From CAYJRR01 sp964372275 [NCBI: uncultured bacterium] (GTDB lineage: Bacteria > CAYJRR01), in contig CAYJRR010000165.1 of NCBI GenBank assembly GCA_964372275.1, forward strand, positions 1 through 8,335: 8,335 bases of DNA. The letters are read 5' to 3'. Positions 1 through 7,123 of the stretch are shown here, one piece after another. Under the pieces are notes generated by a model that saw nothing but the letters and a program-made list of their open reading frames with translations, did no database searches and was not told the DNA's origin. The stretch's first letter is position 1; each line of letters opens with the position of its first letter. The translations under genes were made by a program, and so were the position numbers.

Positions 1-2
1 CG

Positions 3-737
3 CTCGTTGCCGCGGGGTGCATGGGGGAGGCCCCCACCCTGGCCGGGGATCGCGCTCTGCGTGGTGGACGGTACGCCGAAGCGGCGTCGCTCTATCGCAA
101 GGCCGCGGAATCGGCGCGGTCGGCGGCGGAGTCGCAGGTGCTGCACACCAAGGCCGGCGACCTCTACCACCTCTATCTCGAGAGCCCGAACGACGCGCTG
201 CAGGAGTATCGGGCGGCGATCAACGCCGACCCGCGCGGCGACGCGGCGTTCGAATCGCGCATCAAGCTGGCGCAGCTGTTCGAGACCGAGTTCGACGACC
301 GCCGCCGCGCGATCGAGGAGTACCACCTGGCGCTGGCCAACCATCCCTACGCGCCGCAGGCCGACGACGTCCGCTTCCGTGTGGCGGAGGCCTACTTCGA
401 GATGAAGGACCGCAACCAGGCGCGCGTCGAGTTCCAGAAGCTTCTGGAGGCGAGCCCGGACGGTCCGCGCGCCGCCGAGGCCGCGTTCGCCATCGCCGAC
501 TCGTGGCTGGTCGACGAGCGCTACGTCGAAGCGGAGAAGGCGTTCCGGGTGCTGCTCGTCGGCTATCCCGAGAGCGAGCTCACCGGACCGGCGTGGCTCG
601 GGCTCGGCCGCTGCCAGGAGTCGACGGGCCGGATCCGCGATGCCATGGACAGCTATCGCAAGGCCCTCGAGACCTATCCCAACCCGGAGGTGGTCAAGCT
701 CCGCATGGAGCGCCTCCGGGCCAAACACACCCCCTAG
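3..737 (+). CDS. TPR-repeat lipoprotein, N-terminus cut off by the window edge
   Basis: The reading frame is open to the left edge and ends in TAG at 735-737. The six codons before the first ATG (position 21) read LVAAGC, which looks like the end of a lipoprotein signal peptide with the lipidated Cys at 18-20. The real start is therefore probably upstream, and the ATG at 21 is an internal codon just after the Cys. The mature part is alpha-helical with repeated TPR-like units, such as ALRGGRYAEAASLYRKAAES, RRAIEEYHLALANHPYAPQA, NQARVEFQKLLEASPDGPRA and IRDAMDSYRKALETYPNPEV. Helical repeats of this kind in a lipoprotein recall BamD (YfiO) or CpoB/YbgF-like periplasmic scaffolds, but no diagnostic residues separate these and the protein is not identified further. 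It most likely sits in the periplasm, anchored to a membrane, and acts through protein contacts. It converges on the histidine kinase gene, and the stop codons overlap. Confidence 0.85.
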   Translation, partial: LVAAGCMGEAPTLAGDRALRGGRYAEAASLYRKAAESARSAAESQVLHTKAGDLYHLYLESPNDALQEYRAAINADPRGDAAFESRIKLAQLFETEFDDRRRAIEEYHLALANHPYAPQADDVRFRVAEAYFEMKDRNQARVEFQKLLEASPDGPRAAEAAFAIADSWLVDERYVEAEKAFRVLLVGYPESELTGPAWLGLGRCQESTGRIRDAMDSYRKALETYPNPEVVKLRMERLRAKHTP

Positions 738-1819
738 TGCCGGGTCGTGGGGACTGCGCCGGGGACGGTGAACCAGAAGTGGCAGCCTCCCTCCGCCGCC
801 GGAGATTCGGCATGAACCTCGCCGCCGAGCGCTTCGACCGCCCGGCGCACGATCGCCAGGCCGAGCCCGGTCCCCGTCTGGTCGGTCCGTCCGCGCCGGA
901 ACGGCTCGAAGATGATCTGCAGCTCCTCCTCGGAGAGTCCCTCGCAGCTGTCCCGGACGTGAAGGTGCAGTGTTCCCTCGCGGAACTCGGCCGACAGCGC
1001 GACCTGCCCCCGATCGGTGTACTTCACGCTGTTCTCGAGGAGATGTTCGAGCGCCGTGCACAGCAGCCCGGGATCGACCCTCACGCGTTCGGCAGGATCG
1101 TAGTCCGCGCGAAACGCCAATCCCTTCGCCGCGGCGGCGGATCGGTTCGCGGCGACGACGTCGTCGATGGCATCGCCCAGCGTCGTCTCGACCGGGCGAG
1201 CCTCCACCTGCCCACTCTGCATGCGCTGGACGACGAGCGTCTTCTCGAGCAGCTCGTTGATCCGCGACACGCTCCGCGCGGCGCGGTCGAGCGACAGCGC
1301 GACGGCCGACAGGGGCGAGCGCATCTGGTGGGCGAGGAACCCCACGTGCTCCGCTTCCCTCCGGCGATCCTCGTAGTTTCGGGCCCGCACGTAGTGGTCG
1401 ACCGACGCGGCGATGGCGGCGTCGAACAGCTCGCTCAAGTCCTCCGTCGCGGAGTTCGTCGCCGGAAGGAAGCCCTCCTCGCGCAGGGTGTGGACGACCG
1501 TCCGCCGGAGCAGCGCCAGCTCGTGCGTCAGCTGCGCCACGTCGAATCCGAGGCGCACCCGGGTGAGCGCGTGCTCCTGCGCCACGTCCGTCCAGGCCTC
1601 CCGGCCGGCCGTTTCGAGCGTCGACGCTCCGCGCAGCCCCTGCACGATGCGACCGAGGTAGAGGCCGATCCCGTCCTTGAGGTCGGTCGGCTCGATCCTC
1701 GTGGTGGCGACCTCGGCGCGCATCCGCTCCAGCCACCGGCGCTCGATCTCGGATTGGAAGCGCTCGATCGCATCGCCGAGCGCGGCGCGCTCTCCGGCTT
1801 GGGCCGTCGTCGGTTCCAC
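734..1819 (-). CDS. Soluble sensor histidine kinase with RsbRD-like N-terminal domain
   Basis: The protein has 361 residues from the GTG at 1819-1817, with no membrane segment or signal peptide, so it is cytoplasmic. Residues about 10-150 form a helical domain resembling the N-terminal sensor domain of RsbR-type co-antagonists (RsbRD_N); this is by eye. The kinase core follows. The H-box is FLAHQMRSPLSAV with phosphoacceptor H164, the N-box is LLENSVKYT with N263, the G1 region is DSCEG (D290, G294), the F-box is IFEPF and the G2 box is GTGLGLA (316-322). Two features depart from the textbook: Q follows H164 where E or D is usual, and C292 replaces the first glycine of DxGxG. The second resembles the DxCGGLP variant seen in a recognised kinase subgroup, so ATP binding is probably kept. 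No response regulator is adjacent. The GTG start is chosen because it lies clear of the upstream ATPase and keeps the whole N-terminal domain. A weak AGTAGG sits only 3 bases before it, so the start is uncertain. Confidence 0.88.
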   Translation of the reverse strand: MEPTTAQAGERAALGDAIERFQSEIERRWLERMRAEVATTRIEPTDLKDGIGLYLGRIVQGLRGASTLETAGREAWTDVAQEHALTRVRLGFDVAQLTHELALLRRTVVHTLREEGFLPATNSATEDLSELFDAAIAASVDHYVRARNYEDRRREAEHVGFLAHQMRSPLSAVALSLDRAARSVSRINELLEKTLVVQRMQSGQVEARPVETTLGDAIDDVVAANRSAAAAKGLAFRADYDPAERVRVDPGLLCTALEHLLENSVKYTDRGQVALSAEFREGTLHLHVRDSCEGLSEEELQIIFEPFRRGRTDQTGTGLGLAIVRRAVEALGGEVHAESPAAEGGCHFWFTVPGAVPTTRH

Positions 1820-1938
1820 GCACCTACTGATTCGGTCGCGCCTCCGGGAACGCAATCCGGCGCGCCTTGCGCGGACCCTACCGCACGTGAGCGAGATTTC
1901 GTCCCCGTGGCGAAGGAGGAAACGCGCCGCTTGTCGGG
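1820..1938. other. Intergenic gap between ATPase and histidine kinase
   Basis: This 119-base gap separates two minus-strand genes. It has no run of T that would make an intrinsic terminator and no convincing promoter. It holds a nested inverted repeat: CGCAA at 1851-1855 and TTGCG at 1867-1871 flank the perfect palindrome GGCGCGCC at 1859-1866. The lack of a terminator leaves read-through from the ATPase gene into the kinase gene possible, but the gap is too wide to assume one operon. Confidence 0.4.
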
Positions 1939-3078
1939 TCAGACTCCGCCGTAGATCGTCCGAAGGGACTCCACGGGCACGATCTCGACGTCGAAACCGT
2001 CGAGCCGTCGGCGGGACGGGGTCGACGCCTTGGGCGTGACGAGAAGATTTCGACCACGTGGGTAGCTGGACCGGAAGGCCGACAGACCCCGCGTTTCGAA
2101 CGCGTCCGGGCTCCACTTGCACTCGATCGCGTCGGCGGCATCCCGCCCGCGCGGAACGACGAAGTCGATCTCCCGCTGCTGCTTGTCGCGCCAGTAGAAG
2201 ACGTCGGGGACCGGAACCGAGAGCAGCGTGTCGAGAACCAGGTGTTCCCAAAGGGGACCGTAATCGTCGCGCCGAAGGGAGTCCCATCCTCGCGCGTGGC
2301 AGACGAAACCGGTGTCGAAGCCGTAGACCTTCGGCTGGGCGACGATCTCGCGCCTTCCTCCGCGCGCGTAGGGACGGAGCACGTGGATGGCGTGCGTGAT
2401 CTGGAAGACGTCGATCCAGCTCGCCGTCGTGGGGCGGCTCACGCCGGCGTGTTTCGCGAGGGACGAGAGGTCCAACATTCCGCCGCTTTGGCGCAGCAAC
2501 AGCTCGAACATGCGAAGGAACGCCGCTCTCTTCTCGAGACGGAACAACTCCTGTACATCGCGCGCGTAGTAGGAATCGATCCACTCGCCGTAGAACTCGG
2601 CGTCTCGTTCCGGCGCAAGGAGTGCGGGCGGGAGACCTCCCCGCAGCATCCGGAGCGGAAGCTCGCGCACGCCGAAGGCCTTCAGCTCCTCCACCAGCAC
2701 CGGTACCAGGAGCACCGTGCGCTTCCGACCCGCGAGACTGTCCCGGAACTTCCGCGTCGCCGCCAACGTCGACGAGCCGGTCGCCAGCAGCTTCAGGGAC
2801 GGAAACGCGTCGGCCGCGATCTTCAGAAGCCGGCTCGGATCGGTGAGTTGGTGGACCTCGTCGAGCACGAGCGTTCGTCGCCCGACCGCACGCAAGAACT
2901 CCTCCGGATCGTGCAGGCGCTCGACGCTGCTCGGCAGGTCACAATTGACGTACTCGGCGTCGGCGAGACTTCGCGCCAGGACCGTCTTGCCGGCGCGGCG
3001 AACGCCCGTCAGCCAGACGACCGGCGCCCGCTTCCAGGCGCGCTCGAGCCGACGCGTCCAGACCGGCCGACCGATCAT
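1939..3078 (-). CDS. AAA_14/DUF4143 family ATPase with PD-(D/E)XK-like C-terminus
   Basis: This is a 379-residue P-loop ATPase. Walker A is GVRRAGKT (G25 to T32). Walker B is TLVLDEVH with D73 and E74. TGSS at 100-103 fits the sensor 1 position. The LLRGGxP-type turn around 145-150 and YYARDVQEL (170-178) match the conserved middle of the AAA_14 plus DUF4143 family, and residues about 200-240 look like a winged helix. The C-terminal part has GPLWEHLV (274-281), then EIDFV (D305) and AIECK (E319, K321), a spacing like that of PD-(D/E)XK nuclease-fold domains. The usual ExK has Cys in the middle here. Length is normal for the family. Proteins of this type are common and patchily distributed in bacteria and archaea, and their cellular role is poorly defined. 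ATP binding is well supported; nuclease activity is only inferred. No clear Shine-Dalgarno precedes the ATG, but a promoter-like element lies directly before it. Confidence 0.93.
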   Translation of the reverse strand: MIGRPVWTRRLERAWKRAPVVWLTGVRRAGKTVLARSLADAEYVNCDLPSSVERLHDPEEFLRAVGRRTLVLDEVHQLTDPSRLLKIAADAFPSLKLLATGSSTLAATRKFRDSLAGRKRTVLLVPVLVEELKAFGVRELPLRMLRGGLPPALLAPERDAEFYGEWIDSYYARDVQELFRLEKRAAFLRMFELLLRQSGGMLDLSSLAKHAGVSRPTTASWIDVFQITHAIHVLRPYARGGRREIVAQPKVYGFDTGFVCHARGWDSLRRDDYGPLWEHLVLDTLLSVPVPDVFYWRDKQQREIDFVVPRGRDAADAIECKWSPDAFETRGLSAFRSSYPRGRNLLVTPKASTPSRRRLDGFDVEIVPVESLRTIYGGV

Positions 3079-3086
3079 GAACCGGA

Positions 3087-3113
3087 ATTATCACATGGAC
3101 GTCTATTTGTAAA
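3087..3113 (-). promoter_or_regulatory. Putative promoter of the ATPase gene, near-leaderless
   Basis: The AT-rich gap between the SH3 lipoprotein stop and the ATPase start carries, on the minus strand, a -35-like TTTACA (3113-3108) and a -10-like GATAAT (3092-3087) extended by TG at 3095-3094. The spacer is 15 bases, shorter than the usual 17. Only 8 bases separate the -10 from the ATG at 3078, so the expected transcription start falls at about 3080, leaving a leader of a few bases. There is no ribosome binding site in the gap, which fits leaderless or near-leaderless translation. The call rests on base matches only. Confidence 0.45.
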
Positions 3114-3115
3114 GT

Positions 3116-4285
3116 CTACTTCTTCACCAACTTCACGCCGGCTTCGAAGTGCTGGTTGACCTTGTTGTTGAACCGGGCGAGCGGCTCGATCACCACCAGC
3201 TTCCCGCGGAAGGCGCCGTCCCGCTCCCGCAGGTCGAGCGTGCACCACATTCCCGTCTCGCCGTTGCACTTGAGCGAGATCTCGTCGCCGACGAAACGGC
3301 CCGTCGCCCCCAGCGTCCGGCCGTCGCTGTGGAGGACGCGCCCGGTCAGCTTCGTCGCCCGCTGGGCGATCTCGACCTTCGTCACGTGGGGCTCTCCGCC
3401 CAGGCGCAGCACCTCGTACGTTCCGGAGATGTCGCGCGGACGCTGGACCGACAGGTCGGCGTCCGGACACCAGCCCGACAGCCGGCCGGCCTCCACGAAG
3501 CTCCAGGCGCCGAAGCGGCGCCGCACGCGCACCTCGGCGGCGTAGGGGACCTCACCCACCCGCCGCCCGCCCGGATCGGGCAGGGCGAACAGGTCGCCAC
3601 TCTCGCCGGCGGAGAAACGCGGATCGTCCGCGGAACGTGGCAGGTCGGCGACGGCGCGCGCCAAGCGGCCCATCTCGATCGCCACCTGCCGCGCCGGCTC
3701 GAGGTGACGCGGGTCGAGGAGCTCGGGACAGAACGACAGCACCCGCGACAGCCGTCCGATCGGATCGCCCCCCTGGGCGACGGCGTCGAGCTCGAACAGC
3801 GCCGCGGCGGCGCGGGGCGCGTACTTCGTGTTCGGCTGTTTGGCCAGGATCCCCTCGAGCGCCGTCTTGGCCTCCCACATGGAGTCGGTGCGGAGAGGGC
3901 GGCTCCGCGAGCGCGGGCGCCCCTCGAGGAGGCGAACCCGCTCCTCCTTCCAGCCGGGCGTCCCGTCGAGCGCCGCCATCGCCGCAGTGAACGCTTCGGA
4001 CGCCGCCGCCGTCTCGCTCCGGTGCTCCTCGACCGCCTTGCGCTCGATCTCGCGGGCCAGGCACGCGCGCACGAACGCCTTCTGCCCCTGCCACCGGACC
4101 GGCAGCCACCCGTCCTTCGCGTCGCCACGGACCGGCAGCGCCGCATCCTCCGTTTCGCTTCCGAGAACCGCATCGCCCAGGGACGGACCGGCGCGCAGCT
4201 CCGCCTTCTCGTGGAGGACGGCGACGCGCGGCTCGCGACAGCCCGCGACCAGCGCCAGCGCGGCGGCGAACGTCGCCCCCCTCAC
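3116..4285 (-). CDS. SH3-domain lipoprotein, secreted, function unknown
   Basis: The protein has 389 residues from the GTG at 4285-4283. It opens with a very short signal peptide ending in the lipobox LVAGC, so Cys16 is the predicted lipidated residue and the protein is exported. Residues about 20-78 look like an SH3b-type domain (KAELRAGPSLGDAVL, then DGWLPVRWQGQKAFV). A helical linker of about 80-220 includes an Arg/Ser-rich patch near 122-132. A second SH3-like unit covers about 226-280 (GDLFALPDPGGRRVGEVP, then WSFVEAGRLSGWCPDADL). The last 100 residues (about 286-386) are rich in beta strands and begin ISGTYEVLRL, like small barrel domains; I do not recognise this family. Bacterial SH3 domains often bind cell-wall peptides, so a wall- or envelope-associated role is plausible but not shown. 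The start overlaps the stop of the hydrolase gene in GTGA, which gives good support for this start and for translational coupling. Confidence 0.85.
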   Translation of the reverse strand: MRGATFAAALALVAGCREPRVAVLHEKAELRAGPSLGDAVLGSETEDAALPVRGDAKDGWLPVRWQGQKAFVRACLAREIERKAVEEHRSETAAASEAFTAAMAALDGTPGWKEERVRLLEGRPRSRSRPLRTDSMWEAKTALEGILAKQPNTKYAPRAAAALFELDAVAQGGDPIGRLSRVLSFCPELLDPRHLEPARQVAIEMGRLARAVADLPRSADDPRFSAGESGDLFALPDPGGRRVGEVPYAAEVRVRRRFGAWSFVEAGRLSGWCPDADLSVQRPRDISGTYEVLRLGGEPHVTKVEIAQRATKLTGRVLHSDGRTLGATGRFVGDEISLKCNGETGMWCTLDLRERDGAFRGKLVVIEPLARFNNKVNQHFEAGVKLVKK

Positions 4286-5379
4286 GCCGGCACCGGCGTC
4301 GCCCTCGAGCGGAGCCAGCGCGCGATCCGCGGAAAGATCTCGTCCGGCGCGTGCCGCCCGAGGACCAGGTCGCCGTGGCCGTAGTCGCAACGGAATCCAT
4401 TCGCGATCGAACAATGCACCAGCTCCACCTGACCGGCGGCGTTCGCGTCGACCATCGCCGCGCGGGCGCTCTCCAGCGATTCGGTCGGCGCCATCAGGTC
4501 GATCCCCCCGGCCATCAGCAGGAAAGGCACCGGCGACCGCGCGAGACCGGCGGCGTAGTCGATCGAACCGTCCCAGGAGGTGAACCGCCCGCTGTCGAGC
4601 CACTTGGCGAACTGCCGCAGCACGCCGCTGGAGACGTTCCCCAGGAGATTGGCCATCGCGCGGGCAACGACCTCGGGATCGATGTTCTCCTGCGCCGCCA
4701 TGAACCGCACCCGGAAGGGGAACCGAGGTCCGACCGGCGCCAGCGTCTTCACCACCTTCTCCACGTAGAAGCCGTCGAACAGGAGCACGTGGCGCAGCGC
4801 CACCAGGACACGCCGCCGCTCCGGCGGATGATGGGTGAAGCTCATCGGACTTCCGATCGCCACCACCCCGGCGACGTCGTCGCGCGGACGCAGGCCGCAG
4901 TAGGCGTACATCACGATCCCGCCCTTGGAGTGGCCGACCCAGAAGACGCGCTCCCCTCCGGAGACCGCCTTCGCCTTGGCGATCAACGCGGGGACGTCCT
5001 CCTCCACGTAGTCGTCGAAGACGAAGGCGTATCGCGATCCGCCCCGCCTTCGGGCCAGCCCCGTGCCGCGCAGCTCCACGACGAAGGTCTCGAATCCGTT
5101 CGCCGCGAGCGAGCGCGCGAGGGAGTAGCGTTCGTCGAGATCGAGGTTGAAGCGATTGGCGCCGAGCCCGTGGCAGAGGATCACCGGCTCCTTCGCCGCC
5201 CGCTCGCCGCGCGGCAGGTAGCGGCCCAGGGGCAGCTCCCATCCGTCCCGGGTGACCGCCCAGTGCAGCTCGTCCGGGGCGAACGGCAAGGCCAGGCGCC
5301 GCTGCGCCCGCGTCGACGCGATCCAGCCGGCGCCCACCGCCGCCCCGGTCGCCAGCGCCCCGATCGCCAGTCCCAACAT
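4282..5379 (-). CDS. Alpha/beta hydrolase with N-terminal membrane segment
   Basis: The protein has 365 residues from the ATG at 5379-5377. Residues 1-20 are a hydrophobic, glycine- and alanine-rich segment with no lipobox, probably a membrane anchor or uncleaved signal. The catalytic domain shows HGLG (70-73) as the oxyanion-hole region, GHSKG with nucleophile S151, D294 in MAGGIDLMAP as the acid, and H335 in DYGHGDLVLG as the base. This is the full Ser-Asp-His triad of an esterase/lipase-type alpha/beta hydrolase. The last motif followed by APDEIFP resembles hydrolases related to lipases and PHA-synthase-like proteins. The substrate cannot be read from sequence; a lipid or ester in the envelope would fit the anchor and the lipoprotein partner. 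It is the first gene of the pair with the SH3 lipoprotein and is divergent from hemL. Only a weak AGG lies before the ATG. Confidence 0.92.
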   Translation of the reverse strand: MLGLAIGALATGAAVGAGWIASTRAQRRLALPFAPDELHWAVTRDGWELPLGRYLPRGERAAKEPVILCHGLGANRFNLDLDERYSLARSLAANGFETFVVELRGTGLARRRGGSRYAFVFDDYVEEDVPALIAKAKAVSGGERVFWVGHSKGGIVMYAYCGLRPRDDVAGVVAIGSPMSFTHHPPERRRVLVALRHVLLFDGFYVEKVVKTLAPVGPRFPFRVRFMAAQENIDPEVVARAMANLLGNVSSGVLRQFAKWLDSGRFTSWDGSIDYAAGLARSPVPFLLMAGGIDLMAPTESLESARAAMVDANAAGQVELVHCSIANGFRCDYGHGDLVLGRHAPDEIFPRIARWLRSRATPVPA

Positions 5380-5389
5380 CGTCGCCTGG

Positions 5390-5397
5390 AGTATAAC
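5390..5397. promoter_or_regulatory. Overlapping divergent -10-like elements between hydrolase and hemL
   Basis: The only AT-rich patch in the 24-base gap between the two divergent start codons reads AGTATAAC. On the plus strand TATAAC (5392-5397) ends 6 bases before the hemL ATG. On the minus strand TATACT (5395-5390) ends 10 bases before the hydrolase ATG. The two share the central TATA. Neither strand has a good -35 or an extended TG, so each is a -10-only candidate. If used, hemL mRNA would be leaderless and hydrolase mRNA nearly so. A GGAG at 5388-5391 could alternatively serve as a hemL ribosome binding site, but it is 12 bases from the ATG, farther than usual. Confidence 0.35.
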
Positions 5398-5403
5398 GCC
5401 CGC

Positions 5404-6726
<1,323 letters not shown>

Positions 6727-6760
6727 CGGCCGCGGGCCTCCGCCGAGGCTGAAACCGCCC

Positions 6761-6778
6761 GTCAAACGAGCGTTTGAC
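6761..6778. promoter_or_regulatory. Perfect 8+8 palindrome, likely operator
   Basis: GTCAAACG and CGTTTGAC flank a 2-base AG centre as a perfect inverted repeat. The right arm supplies TTGAC of the downstream -35 box, so a bound dimer would block RNA polymerase. The core AACG-NN-CGTT is like binding sites reported for some TetR-family repressors, such as the CNAACGNNCGTTNG site I recall for Thermus PaaR; this match is from memory. A 2-base loop is too short for a stable RNA hairpin, which favours a DNA-level site. Confidence 0.55.
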
Positions 6779-6802
6779 CTGCCTCGGGGTGCGTGCTATT
6801 CG
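6774..6802 (+). promoter_or_regulatory. Promoter of the atp operon
   Basis: The -35 is TTGACC (6774-6779), matching five of six consensus bases. After a 17-base spacer the -10 is TATTCG (6797-6802), extended by TG at 6794-6795. The predicted start of transcription is about 6809, some 39 bases before the first atp gene. This is the best sigma-70-type promoter visible in the window. Confidence 0.6.
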
Positions 6803-6808
6803 GACGGG

Positions 6809-6832
6809 CCTTTCGGGGGGCGCCCCGGAAGG
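6809..6832 (+). other. Strong hairpin at the 5' end of the atp leader
   Basis: Ten base pairs (one of them T-G) close a GGCG loop: CCTTTCGGGG pairs with CCCCGGAAGG. The stem begins where transcription from the 6774-6802 promoter should start. No T-run follows, so it is not an intrinsic terminator. A stem at the extreme 5' end often protects mRNA from 5'-dependent decay; that role here is inference. Confidence 0.6.
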
Positions 6833-6847
6833 TCTGCGAGGCTGCCC

Positions 6848-7123
6848 GTGCCCGTCGCACCGGAAAACGAACCGGAGGAGACGAGCGCGGCGGAGGAGTG
6901 GAGGCGGTTCGCGCTGGCCGCGGGGTACCTCTCGGCCGGCGGGATCCAGGTCGCCGCGGGGGCCTGGCTCGGCAACTTCGTCGGGAAGCGTCTCGACGGA
7001 TGGCTGGGCACGGGCGGCGTTTTCGCGGTCGCCCTGGCCTTCGCCGGCTTCGCGGGCGGGCTGTACCAGATGTGGCGGACGATCCAGTTGCTGCAACGGA
7101 GGCAGTCGAATTCGAACGGTTGA
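6848..7123 (+). CDS. atpZ: AtpZ-like ATP synthase accessory membrane protein
   Basis: This small protein (91 residues) has a charged, acidic N-terminus (PENEPEETSAAEEW) and two membrane segments at about 21-43 and 54-76, joined by a loop GNFVGKRLDGWLGT. That layout and the G-rich first helix followed by LGxxxGxxLD match the AtpZ/AtpI family (ATPase_gene1) found as the first gene of many bacterial atp operons. AtpZ is a membrane partner of the ATP synthase, implicated with AtpI in Fo assembly and in divalent cation supply in some bacilli; its role elsewhere is less clear. The GTG at 6848 is chosen because GAGG at 6838-6841 lies 6 bases upstream and no ATG is available in frame before the first helix. 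Its TGA stop overlaps the possible TTG start of the next gene. Confidence 0.82.
   Translation: MPVAPENEPEETSAAEEWRRFALAAGYLSAGGIQVAAGAWLGNFVGKRLDGWLGTGGVFAVALAFAGFAGGLYQMWRTIQLLQRRQSNSNG

Noticed and set aside
17-1954. Plus-strand open frame of about 645 codons crossing the TPR gene and the histidine kinase
   Set aside because: It runs out of frame through the TPR gene and antisense through the whole kinase. Its translation is a low-complexity Arg/Gly/Ala-rich sequence with no domain. It is a by-product of high GC content.
1820-2584. N-terminal extension of the histidine kinase frame into the ATPase gene
   Set aside because: The extension overlaps most of a well-supported ATPase in another frame and is Arg/Pro-rich without motifs. 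The kinase sequence becomes family-like only after the GTG at 1819.
4286-5242. N-terminal extension of the SH3 lipoprotein frame into the hydrolase gene
   Set aside because: It overlaps the hydrolase catalytic domain in another frame. The signal peptide and lipobox directly after the GTG at 4285 show that the protein begins there.
4351-5403. Upstream extension of the hemL frame across the hydrolase gene
   Set aside because: It is antisense to the hydrolase and unlike any HemL N-terminus. The conserved HemL sequence starts shortly after the ATG at 5404.
6735-6750. Small hairpin (GCCTC, CGCC loop, GAGGC) just after hemL as a terminator
   Set aside because: The stem has only five or six pairs and no T-run follows, so intrinsic termination is not supported.
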